Notes: generated by a model not told the origin, from the sequence alone. A DNA stretch of 64,000 nucleotides from Tillus elongatus (GCA_964006375.1 OZ023270.1:59154288-59218287); one strand, 5' to 3'. Numbered from the stretch's first letter, positions 39,464 to 52,080 are shown. A program made the numbers and translations.

Positions 39464-42428
39464 TACAGGGTGATTTATTTATGTGTCTCACCCCTGTAAT
39501 TTATTTATTATGAGAGATATCAAAAAAATTCCAACGCCATCTGACAAACTATCATGCGATGAGTTAAAATACTGTGACAGAAAAATTATTGCTTATCTCC
39601 TTCATAGAAATCCATGGCCAACGTTGATTTTCTTACATGGAACGATAGGCCTCAGACACATACAGTCGATGCAGAATCGAAATCTGCGTACAACGATGCT
39701 ACGCTTGCGTTTCTGAGTCAAACCGTTTCGGAGACATGACGTCACAAAATTTCAAAACGTTGGTGATTAGTTCAAGTGTCTCACCCCTGTAATTTCTTTA
39801 TTATCAGCGATATCAAAAAATTTCCAAAGCCAACTGACAAACTACCATGCGGTGTGTTGAAATATTGAGACAGAAAAACAATTGCACATCGGCTTCATAG
39901 ATATCCATGGCCAACGTTGATTTTCTTAAACGGAACGTTAGGCCTCAGACACATACAGTCGATGCAGAATCGAAATCTGCGTACGACGATGCTACGCTCG
40001 CATTTCTGAGTCAAACCGTTTCGGAGACATGACGTCACAAAATTTCAAAACGTTGGTGATTTATTTAAGTGTCTCACCCCTGCAATTTCTTTATTATCAG
40101 AGATATCAAAAAATTTCCAACGCCAACTGACAAACTACCATGCGGTGTGTTAAAATATTGAGACAGAAAAACAATTGCACATCGGCTTCATAGATATCCA
40201 TGGCCAACGTTGATTTTCTTAAACGGAACGTTAGGCCTCAGACACGTACAGTCGATGCAGAATCGAAATCTGCGTACAACGATGCTACGCTCGCATTTCT
40301 GAATCAAGCCGTTTCGGAGACATGACGTCACAAAATTTCAAAATGTTTGTGATTTTTTAAGTGTCTCACTCCTGTAATATCTTTTTTATGAGAGATAACC
40401 AAAAAATTCCAACGCCATCTGACAAAAAAATAGTTTTACGTTATAAAGCAGTTGGCAGTGAATAAATTACCTCTAAAGCATTTTGCTCTAAGTGCCACTT
40501 GAACGGCGTTATCTTCCGTTACAAGCTCCGCCGGACCTGTATATTCTGGTTATATTTTAGTTGAATAAAACACGAGAAAAGCGAATATGCCATAATCTCT
40601 TTGTATTTTCAAAATATTACAAAAATTACACCTCCGAACTATGTAGGTACTACACCTCGCAGTGAAAATATTAAACGTATTTCATTTGAGACTGGATGAT
40701 AAGTTATGTCTATTCAGTGCTATATAAAATCTTGAATAATGGATGTCTGATTTTGACATTTGATGTCAACTGACACTTGTTTTGAATGAGATTGAAACCA
40801 TTTTCCGATTTCGTTTATGTTTATGGTTCTTTCGTTTTCGTCAATCAAAAAGTTATCAGCTCATTTTTCTGTGTAATTTAAGTATTTTTTCGTTTGTTTT
40901 CCTTTATTCAGCATTTATTACAAGAGTGAGACACTTAAAAATTTACAAACATTTTGAAATTTTGTGACGTCATGTCTCCGAAACGGCTTGACTCAGAAAT
41001 GCGGGCGTGGTATCGTTGTACGCAGATTTCACTTCTGCATCGACTGTATGTGTCTGAGACCAATCGTTTCATTTACGAAAATCAACGTTGGCCATGGATT
41101 TCTATGAAGGCGATGTGCAGTTGTTTTTCTGTCACAATATTTTAACTCATCGCATAGTAGTTTGTCAGATGACTTTGTTTTTTTTGATATCTCTGATAAT
41201 AAAGGAATTACAGGGGTGAGGCACTTAAATAAATCACCAACATTTTGAAATTCTCTGACGTCATGTTTCCGAAACGGCTTGACTCAGAAATTGGCATCGT
41301 TGTACGCATATTTCGATTCTGCATCGACTGTATGTGTCTGAGACCTATCGTTTCATTTAAGAAAATCAACGTTGGCCATGGATTTCTATTAATAGATTAT
41401 ATTATTAATATTAAAATATAATCTGCAATTGTTTTCCTGTCGCATTATTTTAACTCATCGCATGTTAGTTTGTCAGATGGCGTTGTAATTTTGTTGATAT
41501 CACTGATAATAAAGAAATTACAGGGGTGAAACAATTGAAAGAATCACAAACATTTTGAAATTTTGTGACGTCATATCTCCGAAACGGCTCGACTCAGAAA
41601 TGCGAGCTTGACATCGTTGTAGGCAGATTTTGATTTTGCATCGACTGTATGTGTCTGAGGCCTACCGTTCCATTTAAGAAAATCAACGTTGGCCACGGAT
41701 TTCTATGAAGGCAATGTGCAAATGTTTTTCTGTCACAATATTTTAAGTCATCGCATGATAGTTTGTCAGACAGCGTTGGAATTTTTTTGATACCTTTGAT
41801 AATAAATAATATATAGGGGTGACATTAAAAAATCACACACGTATTGAAATTTTGTGACGTCATATCTCCGAAACGGCTTGATTCAGAAATGCGAGCGTGG
41901 CATCCTTGTACGCAGACTTCGATTCTGCATCGATTGTATCTGTCTGAGGCCTACCGTTCTATTTAAGAAAATCAACGTTGGCAATGGATTTCTATGAAGG
42001 CGATGTGCAATTGTTTTTCTGTCACAATATTTTAACTCATCGCATAGTACTTTGTCAGAAGGCGTTGGAGTTTTTTTGATATCTCTGATAATAAAGAAAT
42101 TACAGTGGCGAGACACTTAAATAAATCACCCACATTTTGCAACTTTGTGACGTCATGTCTCCGAAACGGCTTGACACAGAAATGCGAGCGTAGCATCGTT
42201 GTACGTAGATTTCGATTCTGCATCGACTGTATGTGTCTAAGCTCTACCGCCACATTTAAGAAAATCAACGTTGGCAATGGATTTCTATGAAGGCGATGTG
42301 CAATTGTTTTTCTGTCACAATATTTTAACTCATCGCATGATAGTTTGTGAGACGGCGTTCGAATTTTTCTGATACCTCTGATACTAAAAAAAATACAGGG
42401 GTGAGACACTTAAATAAATCACCCTGTA
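39464..42428. mobile_element. Foldback-like element: inverted arms made of 293-bp tandem units
   Basis: Terminal TACAGGGTGATTTATTTA (39464-39481) is repeated inverted at 42411-42428. The left arm has three plus-oriented units starting GTGTCTCACCCCTGTAAT at 39483, 39776 and 40069 (period 293), plus a 65-bp partial from 40361. The right arm has five inverted units with boundaries near 40934, 41224, 41532, 41825, 42116 and 42409. The roughly 490-bp middle is unrelated. CAGGG...CCCTG ends are flanked by TA on both sides. Tandem units in inverted arms match the architecture of foldback (FB) transposons. A 77-codon frame per unit is not preserved with codon-like changes and is probably chance. Confidence 0.8.
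40426..40915. other. Middle segment of the foldback-like element
   Basis: About 490 bp between the inverted arms; no transposase motif or long open frame is visible, so the element would depend on enzymes supplied elsewhere. TA-flanked CAGGGTGA ends suggest a Tc1/mariner-type enzyme (inference). Confidence 0.4.
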
Positions 42429-42429
42429 C

Positions 42430-43380
42430 ATGCTGTTTTATATGAAGTGAAAGCTCTTCCTATATCCCTTATTTTCTAGAATGCAACCCTAAAACATGCT
42501 GGTTTCTTTTCATTTCTTCTAAAATTTAAAATTCTAAAACCCTCATGTTTGACCTAACCGTATATACAGCGAGCATTTAAACACCAGGGAAATGAAGATC
42601 CTATATTATTCACTAGCATAGCCCCAGTAATTTTATGGAATACTTGGTTGTGGAGGAGTGAGGAATAACAGATAAAGGATTGTATGTGGTGTAAAAATGG
42701 GTACTTAAGATAATATATCGAAAATCTTTAACCTACCCAAGTGAAGATCTAGGCGTAGTTAGTGGAGAGTTATAAACAAGCTGAGGAGTTGACTTAAGCG
42801 ATCAGGAATCGAGAGAATGTGTCTTGTTAAAACGTTTTAAAAATCAATTGAGGGTATGACTTACGACAATGTCAAGAAACGAAGCGAATCATATTGTCAA
42901 ATTTGACTTGTGTGGGCTCAAGTCCGGTAAATCTGTCTGGTTGGTTTTTTCTTTGTGATTTCTGAGACAGCGCTATTGGGTGTTTTGCTGACGCGCTTGA
43001 CTAGCTGTTGTTATTGTCTCTGCGCATTATCTTTGCATGTCTTATTTTTACCATGGATTGTGCATACTGATTTTATTTGAGAGTGCTTGTTTTTTCTATA
43101 CGACTATTTGGTGGCTCTTATGTACTAGGCGTGTCTGCTCACGCTTGTGTTGGTTCTGTTGATGACGTTTTGCTGATTTTTGTTTACATTTGTCGGTGCG
43201 AAATCGGTATTTACGTGTACTATTTATATTTGAGATCCGTTTAAGATGTTATCTATATTACGTTTTTGTTATATTTCGTGATGATTTTATTTCTGTGACT
43301 GGTATCTCTTTGTGTTTGAGTGTTTGTGTGTCTGCGTGAATGTGTATGTGTGTGCGCTAAGTGCCGACGCGCGTGTGTAT
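42430..43380. other. Unassigned sequence
   Basis: No gene found. The last 150 bp are GT-rich (TGTGTGTC-like strings near 43315-43378) directly before the family-2 repeat. Confidence 0.3.
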
Positions 43381-43497
43381 TAGTGAATTTTCATTAAGAA
43401 AATTCACTAATAAAGAGGTAACGATGGTAAGTTCGGAAAGTTTTTTCAAATGAGAGCCAATTAGGGCCCCTAGAACCCAAATCCAAGGTCAGTTTGA

Positions 43498-43584
<87 letters not shown>

Positions 43585-44060
43585 CGAGGGATAAATCAAA
43601 AGATACTCAACTGATGTGAACTAAACTTGGCACATATCTTAACTGTATTAAGACCCCAGACGAGTTCGTATATCAGCTATAACGGACATTTTTCCCCCAA
43701 AAATACACAAAAATATTTTTGAAAACGCAATTTTTTGTAAGTATTGGAGTAACTGGAATGAGACTTTACACGTGGCTAGAAATTGTGCAAATCAACCTAT
43801 GTTGCGAATTATAAGTAATTTGGTTCACAATATTTAGTTTTTTCCAAATTCAAAATAAAATCTGAGAGACATGCGTTGAAACGACTTTGTGGTTAAAGTC
43901 CAATGCCCGACAGACAGAGTAGTTAACTGTCATGCATAGATTGTTCATACAACAGGTATAAACCATACACCAACGGTAACGAAACAAACAAAAAACAGAC
44001 ATAAAACATACTACCCGAACCAACAATCGTGAAATCTCGACCACCACTATGACAGACTAC
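43381..44060 (+). mobile_element. HINE-like family-2 repeat, continuous copy
   Basis: Starts with a perfect hairpin ATTAGTGAATTTTC/ATTAAG/AAAATTCACTAAT, then AATTAGGGCCCCTAGAACC, an (AT)n core (43498-43571) with GTATGTAT at its end, then family-2 text ending near ACCACCACTATGACAG. It is the intact counterpart of the mariner-split copy at 9.5-13.1 kb. The 5' hairpin is shared with family 1 while the body is different. Confidence 0.65.
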
Positions 44061-44145
44061 ATGAAATCAAAAATTTGCCAAGCACCTACTTGTTATTTAA
44101 CTAGGGGATTCAATCAATTTTTAAAAGAGACTATATATTTGACAG

Positions 44146-46450
44146 GTGGTAGTGGACTTTTCCTTTACGTGATAGTAAAGGAATTCTTTCACGCCCAAGG
44201 AGGTACCACCCCATACATCAAGGGGTCCCAACGGACGTTTCCCGTTGTGGTGTATAAGTCGGTTTCCCTTATAAACAAAAATAATGATGACTCCTCCTTG
44301 TACAAAAGATTTCGGAGATAACATACACTTCCATTTGGATCTAGGGGAGAGGGGTGTGCAGGGGGCGTCGGCATCAAGATTTAACATATCCTTCTTGAAT
44401 ATATGTGGCCTAAATTCTAACCTGAACTCCGTCCACCATTTCCTCCAGGCTAATAGACCCCAACTCCCCTTCCTCAACGAATCATGTGACAAGGCCAGAC
44501 TTAAAAAGGTCAAAGCTCATAAAACGCTTCTACACAAACCGTCAAGAATTTAACGACGCAAGGAACCGCTATCTCCGCATTCTTTCTGAGGCAAAAAACT
44601 CGTTTAATAATCAAAAACAAAGTACTCTCAAGCTCCAATGGCAGCAAACCCTTCTGGACTCTTGCTAAATCTATTGGGAATAATTTCTGCAAGAGCACGT
44701 TCCCACCTCTTGTTTCAAGGGATCAAATTGTTTCTACCGCCCTGGGCAAGGCTGAACTTTTTGCCTCGTTGTTCGCCGGCAATTCTACTCCCAACCCATC
44801 TCCAACTGTTCAACCACCAACAGTCCCCAATGTCGCGCATAAAATGACGAATATCATTTAAAAAAATAAAAAGGTACAAAAGATGCTCTCTTCTCTTAAT
44901 ACCAGGAAAGCCCCTGGCCTTGACGAGATCCCAGCAATTGTTCTCAAAAAATGCGCACCAGAACTTGCTCCTGTCCTGACTCGTCTCTTTCAGACATCTT
45001 ACAATAGAGGCATACTCCCTAGTAACTGGAAAACGAGTACAACCGGTCCCCAAGAAAGTATACAAAGCGCTTCCTGGCAACTACAGGCCTATTTCTCTCC
45101 TTTCAGTCGTCTCTAAAGTGATGGAAATGTATATAAATACCTAATTACTAAAATTTCTTGAAAAACGCAGTCTAATCCACGACAGGCAGTATTAATTCCG
45201 TCAGCGCAGATCAACTGACGACCTCCTTTCCTTTCTCACCCATTCTTGAAACAAGTCTATGGAACTACACGGTGAATCCCAGATTGTCGTTCTAGACATA
45301 TCCAAAGCATGCGACCAGGTCTTGCACTCAGCGCTGCTTAATAAACTTTGGGCCTATGGCCTACCACCAAAACTCTGTACCTGGACAGCAAATTTCCTCT
45401 CCAACCGGAGCATTTCTGTCGTCGTGGATGGCCATTCCTCTAAACTGTATCCAATTAATGCAGGAGTACCTTAAGGTTCAACGTTATCCCCTACTTTGCT
45501 TCTTCTCCACATCAATGACCTCCTCTCTAGCACATCCAACCCAGTTCACAGTTACGCGGACGACAGCATCCGCCACTCAAATATACAATATTCTAAGCCT
45601 GTCTCTTTAGCCTAATTAGGTGAGCATGGCAGACTCATGGCGAGTTTTGTCTCTGTGGTCCTCCAAAAAATATTGGACTGGGGAAGTAGACATCTTGAAC
45701 AATTCAACCCCACCAAATCTCAGTCTTGCTTTCTATCTCATAAGAGATACACCAGTCCTAGACCCATTACAATGAAAACCAAGTTATTCAAAGTAATGAG
45801 TCATTTTTACTTGTTGGCATTTCTGTGGATCGAAATCTGAATTGGCACCAACATATCACAACAATTGCAGAAGCGACTGCTAAGAAATTAGGTTTCCTCT
45901 TCCGGGCTCGCAAATACTTTTCACCAGCTAATCTCAATGCCTTATATACTTCACAAATAAGGCCAAACCTCGAATACTGCTCCCACATCTGGGGTGCCGC
46001 TGCCGCTTTTACACTCGCTATCCTGGACTCCATTCAGAAGAGAGCTATACGTCTCATCGGTGACCGCACCCTCACCCAAAGGCTGCCATCCCTTGCCCCC
46101 CGACGTTGCCATTGGTGACCTCTCTCTCTTTTTTATAGATATCTGCACGGGCACTGCTCAGAGGAGCTTTCTTCCATAGTCCCTCCACCTGCTACCCCAA
46201 CAGATCTTCCAGGGAAACAGAGCGGATGCACTTTTTTACTGTCCAGGTCACCAGACATAGAACATCTTGTTATGCCCGCTCTTTTGTCCGGAGGACTTCC
46301 AAGTTGTGGAACTCCTTGCCAGCACATGTTTTTCCTTCTCCGCCGAACCTCCAAATCTTGAAGTCCAGAATTAACAAGTTGCCTCTTTCCTCCTTGTCGA
46401 CACCCACGGTACGATAGTATTTAGGCTGTGCGTAGTGTGTTGTTGAAATA
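44146..46450 (+). mobile_element. CR1/Jockey-like LINE, copy 3 (internal deletion)
   Basis: Has the family 5' end (GGTGGTAGTGGACTTTTCC) and the 3' end (TGTTGTTGAAATAAAAAAAG), but about 760 bp of the endonuclease region are missing: the text jumps at about 44480 from the start of the endonuclease (QANRPQLPFLNE) to the linker (SCDKARLKKVKAHKTLL). RT blocks survive in pieces: ISKACDQVLHSALLNKL (Phe to Cys in the A box), a stop in the GVPQGS region, and no clean YADD because of frame changes. Older than copies 1 and 4. Confidence 0.75.
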
Positions 46451-47250
46451 AAAAAAGAATTGTACCGTGATGAACGGCCCCAAATAAAGTTTTTTGTTGA
46501 AAGTGTAGCATAAATATATAGTGAATATGTAAACAAAATCAAGTCAAGTCTCTATAAAAAGTTTTAAAAATAGTTTCTTTTTTATCTTTAAGCTTAAACA
46601 TAAAACGTTATATGAGATCGAATCATTCATTGAATGTGTTTCAATGGTAATTCTACTAATTCTGTAATTAATTGTTGCGTATACTTTTAATATAATATAA
46701 TATATCTCGGGCATGAAGCTCGTTCCAAGTATCATGTAAACATTAGATTAATTAACGTATCCTTAGATAGCTCACTGGTAGCATGCTTGTCTTCTACGCA
46801 GAAAGTTGCGTGATCGATTCCAGCTCGATGAATGTATGGTTTCTTTTTGTTTTATTTTGACATTTGGATACACAATAGTGCACAGATTTCATACGTTTTC
46901 AACAAGATCTTAGTTTTGTTTAAAACGCCTGAATAACTTTGTCAACTTCGTGTCTGAAAGTATAATTTTCAGCAGATATTTTGTTATTGTTGATATTGAA
47001 AAACCGGTTTAATTGGGTTTAATAAAACGAAATCGTTCAGGCGATTAAGAAGGAAAAATAACTGCTACGTTTATAATTTGGCAGTTACTTTACTTTTCTA
47101 AATATGAATAAAGTTTCATGCTGGAAAGCTTTTGTAACTTTAATGAAATTTGTAATACAAGTTTCTTTTAAAGAGTCTTGCACTATCTATAGATACAGCA
47201 AAATTTAATTTTTTAGCTTCATACATTTTTCTCAAAAGGAGTTAGAACAC
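46450..47250. other. Unassigned AT-rich stretch with a tRNA-like relic
   Basis: No coding sequence recognised. It contains the tRNA-like segment listed separately at 46758-46832. Confidence 0.3.
46758..46832 (+). pseudogene. tRNA-like sequence (possible tRNA-Arg relic or SINE head)
   Basis: GATAGCTCACTGGTAGCATG resembles the D arm and A box, CTTCTACG an anticodon loop with TCT (Arg), and GATCGATTCCAGC a T arm and B box. The acceptor stem does not pair and the D and T stems have mismatches, so it should not be a working tRNA. It is distinct from the SINE at 16.6 and 59.7 kb. Confidence 0.35.
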
Positions 47251-47254
47251 AAGC

Positions 47255-47612
47255 TTTTTTTGATAATAGCGAGATGTGCGCGTACTAAGCCATCTAAAAT
47301 CGATGTTCCAGGTCTGCGTAAGTTTAAAGTATTAATTTTAGTAATATGCCGTATAATAATAGTGTAAAATTCTTATGAAAATTCACTACTATAACGCACT
47401 TGCTGCATCCCGAATTTTTTTAATAATAGAGAGATATCGATGGTAACACTTTCGAAAGAATTCTTCAAATGTACGCGTACTAGGACCTCTAAAATCGATC
47501 TTCAAGGTCTGTGTAAGTTTAAAGTATTAACTTTACTAATATGCCGTATAATAATAGTGTACAATTCTTATGAAAATCCACTACTATAACGCACTTGCTG
47601 CGTCCCGAATTT
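47255..47612 (+). repeat. Head-to-tail dimer of a short HINE-like element
   Basis: Two units of about 190-200 bp in direct order, each ending TATGAAAATTCACTACTATA (second copy with one difference), then ACGCACTTGCTGC and an A/T-rich run. Unit 2 starts immediately after unit 1 with AATAATAGAGAGATATCG, which is also the 5' end sequence at 61.12 kb. Units lack the AT core. Confidence 0.7.
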
Positions 47613-48135
47613 TTTTTAGCTGCAGATGCACAGATAACTCAATTAGAAGTACTATCTAGCCATTTAAGTAATTGCTCAGGATTGTGTACATGAGATGGTC
47701 GGCCGCAATCGCTGGAAATGATCGAAGTTATAACAAAGGTCTTATTTTCTTTTATAATTTTTTTAACCTTGGTTGGTTCCTACATATTTTGCGTGTGATG
47801 TTGATATATTGGCTGCGGTGTTCACATCATTCGCGCATTTTGCCCAGTTTCTGGTGCTATCACATACTAAACATATTTTTAAGTATATTAGTATCAATAG
47901 ATTAGAACCACATTTTTCTGTGTAGATGTTCTAAGCCAATTATGCCAAGATTTTTTTTCTTTCTTAATGGTTGTAGCATCTCATGTCATTAGTACAATAT
48001 CTGCTAATTTATTTATTAATAATTTCCGCCAGGTAATCACACTCATCGGGACAACTCTTTTTCCAGGCTGACACATAGCAATTTGAGCAACGGGGACCCC
48101 CGGAAGATTACTTAGAAAACACTCAAAATACACAT
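47613..48135. other. Unassigned sequence before the THAP transposon
   Basis: AT-rich; one 77-codon frame (47672-47905) looks random. No repeat assignment. Confidence 0.25.
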
Positions 48136-48591
48136 GGTATATAGATTAGACAGGTTGTCTGGTAACTCCGAGAGGGGAGAGACGCGAGAGGAGGGTAATA
48201 TGTCATGTGAAGTCTAAATGCCAAAAGTTTAAGTTTGGCTTTGGTGCTTTAAATAACATTTATCAGAAATTTAGGTAACTTTTTACGTGTTTGCTAAAAA
48301 ATTTTCGCATACCATCAGTTACAGACATATTTTAATGTTTATTTTGTACGAAATAGCAGTTAAATCGAAACTATTATCTTAAAGACTGTATTTTATTTTT
48401 CAAGGTGTTTTGTTGTAATGTTGTAAACATAAGTGTACAGTGAATTAACTTTAGGTTGAATTGGACGTTATTTAATCAAGAATTAAATCGGTAATTCATC
48501 ATGAAGGTAAATATCTGTTTAATTTCAAAAAAACAAAATTGTACATACTTAAAAAAAGAAGCCAATAGACAAGTTAACCCAAATATCTTTT

Positions 48592-49295
48592 TAGATGCCC
48601 AGTTTGTAACGCATCAACGTGCAAAAATAATGCTAAAACGGCAAAGGAAAGTGAAAAGACACTTTCCTTCTTTTCTTTTCCTAAAGGGCCTAAGATGAGG
48701 ATTTTAAAGATTAGTTGCGGGCTAGGATACTGAATACACAACCGGCCATCTAAAAAAATCAGGTACAAAGTTTGTGTTTGTTGGTTTTGATTATTTATTT
48801 ATTTTGTGTAAGAGTATGTAGTACCTACGTATTATTTGAAGTTTGCCTAAAACCTATTATACCTACTTGTAGTAATACATTTATATTTTTAGCTGTTCCC
48901 TCATTATATCTGATGAACAGGCAAGAAAATCATAATGAGAGTGAAAGATCCAAGAGAATGATGCATAAAAATAAGAAAGCTATTGTGGAAAGTTTAATTA
49001 GCAGGAATGAAGAACCATCATTGAACATCACAGAACCAGCTAATGGAATTAAGCGTCAAGAGGAAAATTTGAGCATAGACTTCTCAGAAAGACCACCCCT
49101 TAGTAAAGAAACAGAGTGTGATATCTTAAAAAGAAAATATCAATGCTTGCAAATTAAAAAACTTTGTTTCAAGAAAAAAAAATAGATTACTATGAAATCA
49201 CTAAAATTTTACTACAGCAACATATTTCTGATCTAGAAAATGGGTTAAAAGAAGCTGGCATTAATTTTGAGGATAGAGTGAAATAGTCTTTAAAG
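48592..49295 (+). pseudogene. THAP-domain protein, two exons, decayed
   Basis: THAP domains are C2CH zinc fingers that bind DNA at P-element-type transposon ends. After the acceptor ATCTTTTTAG (48591) the reading is CPVCNASTCKNNAKTAK then TLSFFSFPKGPK, matching the first Cys pair and the FxFP motif; a stop (GLGY*) interrupts before the rest. A second exon begins after TTTTTAG at about 48893 with AVPSLYL, the AVPTL-type motif that closes THAP domains, then a hydrophilic stretch (SERSKRMMHKNKKAIVES) and a coiled-coil tail continuing past a frameshift in an A-run near 49180 (EITKILLQQHISDLENGL). The small ATGAAG at 48501 before GTAAAT may be exon 1, but its phase does not match. Confidence 0.6.
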
Positions 49296-49389
49296 ATATT
49301 TTAGCTTCTAATCAAATAGAAATTATATAATAGCACAATATATTAATTTAATATCAAATATAAGATATATGTCTCTTTGCTTACAAAGT

Positions 49390-49960
49390 GATTGCAAAAA
49401 TTATAAAGCTACGATTTTATATTTGTAGAAATAGATACCTACCTAAATATTATATACTAAAATTATTTGCTTATTTTGCTAACCCTGTGTACTATTTTAT
49501 TTTATTTTATTACTATGAGTTTTTTGCTTAGAAATTGATTGTAAAAATTATAAACCTACGACTTTGTAGGTATGTGTACAAATAAGTACCTACCTAACTA
49601 TTATGTGCTAAAATTATTAACTTATTATATATAGTAGCCCAATGTATTATTATTATTTTACAATCCGTAACAAGATGTACGGTTTTTGGATTTGAAATTG
49701 ATTGTAAAAATTATAAACCTATTATTTTGTATGTATACAAATAAATACCTCCTTAAATATTATATACAAACATTATTTACTTATTGTGCTATCTCAGTGT
49801 ACTATTTTACAACAAAGATGTAGGAGTTTTGTGGTTGTAATATGATTGCAAAAATTATAAAGCTACTATTTTGTATGTGTAAAAATTCATACCTACCTAA
49901 ATATTATAAACTTAACAAAATTACTTATTGTGAAAGTTGCATGTTATTAAATGAAGCTTA
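49390..49960. repeat. Tandem repeat, about 150-bp period, four units
   Basis: Anchor GATTG(C/T)AAAAATTATAAA occurs at 49390, 49547, 49700 and 49844 (spacings 157, 153, 144), each followed by a TACCTACCTAA-type string and AATATTATA. It lies inside the THAP transposon, downstream of its gene. Subterminal tandem repeats may serve as transposase-binding sites; this is inference. Confidence 0.75.
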
Positions 49961-50387
49961 TTAAGCAAATAGGAAAATAAGTAAGATAAAGAAACGAAAA
50001 ACGGAGATTGCAGTTCATAAGACGAAAATTATGCCCAATTTGGGGCATTATGAATTTATATTTCATAAATATTATTTAATTTTTAATCATTTTCAAGATA
50101 AACCAATCAACAGGATCCATTACTTTGAAATAGAATATCCTAAAACTTCAATACTTTCTGTTACTATGTGAAAAAAATATTAATTTGAACTTATTATTAA
50201 ATGTTTAATCTTGTAAAACTTCAAAAAGAACATAACTTTGTAAAGAGCGACATATAAATTCCAGCTGGTTTCTATATTCAATGCACCATTAATCCACTAG
50301 ATTTAAATTCGGACTTCATGTGACGAATTCCCGCGTCACTTTCTGATTGGTCGAAAGTTACCAGACAACCTATCTAATCCATAAACC

Positions 50388-52080
50388 TTGCAAAATACAG
50401 TTATATAAACTGTCTCCGCCATGAATCAAACCCCTGTATTCCGTAGAATTAGTGCAACGCGAGTTCTACTATATCACATTCGTATGTATATCCCCGTTAT
50501 TACATTCGTGTTAAAATTTCTTGCATTAAATTAAATGTGACATCTAACTGTATGGTTTACTTTTGTGTGGTATAAAAAATAGTAATAGTAGTTCTTACGA
50601 AAAATCGTCTTTAAATGTTCTGTTTTGAAAGGTTTCCATGACAAAATTGATTAGCGCTAGTAGCCATCCTAAAATATTGATAAATAATTAGAACTTTAGG
50701 CAAATGTGGTACCTAAACATTGGCGTTATAAGTGTGCGATATAAGTAATAAGGCTAATCGATAACTTTCTGTTTCAAATTAATGCATAAATAATATTTGT
50801 TGTATATTATTGATTATTCTAATGTTTTTATACTACTAGATTATTTATTCAACCCTAACTTGGTTATTTGTGATCTATGGAAAATTATGGCTGCCACCTT
50901 GAAACTATCAGTTCTGCGTTTTAACAATTTTTCATGAAACATTGTGAGATGTACGACATGGTCGCCATCTCTCTACGAAACCAGGTAGTATGTTGTCACG
51001 ACAGCTCCAAATAACACAAAATGTTATAAAATAGAGGCGGTGTACAACCAACTAACAATTTCGTAAATTGTTAGCCCTGACCCACTTCTTCCCTAATATA
51101 GGGACAGCCTTCCAGGCTGGCTACCAGAGCTGTTTTAGTTTTTATACCTACGTATTACTTATCATAAAGTTTCCATTTTCATTTAACTTACATCACAGTC
51201 TTGAGGCCATGTCGCCTGTCGTCGCAACTATGACTCTATCTCCAGAAGTTCTTTTTATTCCACTGTAACTTAACAGTCTATTAATTGGGCCCGGTTTCCG
51301 CTTGGTCTACGTTTAATTTTTTCCTTTGAAATTGTTTTTTTTTTCTTTTCTAACATCAACGCTATTGCATCTGTATATCCTATCCAATGGAAATGTTCTC
51401 CCAATTGTTTTCATTGCTGCTGTCTTTTCTTTTGTCCTATTTATTAATTTTTTAAATTTAAATACATTGAGTAAATATGGCGATTGTGGGCATCCTCATC
51501 ACGTTTTATATTAGCTTCAATTTTAGATCGGTCTGCATTTATTATGGCAATTTGATTTTTGATTGAGGAAATCTGCAAATTCCTATAATCTGAATCAGTC
51601 TCTTCATTATATGAAACAATATTATTCAGTCCACATTTTTGAATGATTTCTTCAGGTCTACAAAATCAATAAGCGGGGCTCTACTTTTGTGAAGCCTCCT
51701 TTCCGCCAGTATTATATAATAGGAATAATAATAATAATAACATTTATTTGTTACACTACAGAGTAAAATGCTCCAGTTTTTGATATAACTTTTAAGGAAC
51801 TTTTAAATATTTTTATATTTGTAGCTTTTTTATAGCCTCAGGAAGTCTGCTTTACAAAACTGCAGGGAGATATTTTTATATACCATTTTATGAAATTTAT
51901 TAGGATTTATGTGAGAGCAGTGTCACGAGAAATACAAATTATATCTTTTTATGAATATAAGTCAATCACAGATCTAGTCGACCTGCTGCTTCGAAAATAA
52001 GTGATCCCCAAAACCTCACCTCCGCAGAGAAAGAAGTCGAAACACCACCACCAAACTGAATTCCAAGAAGTTAACGCTGA
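50388..52080. other. Unassigned sequence
   Basis: No gene is supported. At 51060-51270 a slightly GC-richer patch carries a 66-codon frame without family resemblance. An (AAT)n-type microsatellite of about 20 bp is at 51722-51741. A minus-strand stretch at 51480-51700 has a coding-like texture but no motif that I recognise. Confidence 0.25.

Larger units (their letters stand above)
48136..50387 (+). mobile_element. DNA transposon with THAP-domain gene and about 85-bp terminal inverted repeats
   Basis: Left terminus 48136-48220 and right terminus 50301-50387 are imperfect inverted repeats: both read GATTAGA-C/T-AGGTTGTC TGGTAACT inward, and further in GACGCG and CATGTGAAGTC or GTGAAGTC blocks align. 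The 2.25-kb interior carries a split THAP-domain coding region and a tandem repeat. No transposase catalytic core is seen, so it is probably a non-autonomous derivative of a P-element-type transposon. No convincing 8-bp target duplication was found at these borders, so true ends may be a few bases off. Confidence 0.6.

Noticed and set aside
41883..42409. Frames of 77-125 codons repeated in each foldback unit (MSHPC or MSRHC starts)
   Set aside because: Differences between units include stops and frame shifts at the same rate as elsewhere; no sign of selection on a protein.
39464..42428. Regularly spaced repeats considered as a CRISPR-like array
   Set aside because: Unit length of 293 bp, no unique spacers, inverted arms and eukaryotic context all rule this out.
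46758..46832. Functional tRNA-Arg(TCT) gene
   Set aside because: Acceptor stem does not pair and D/T stems have mismatches; listed only as a tRNA-like relic.
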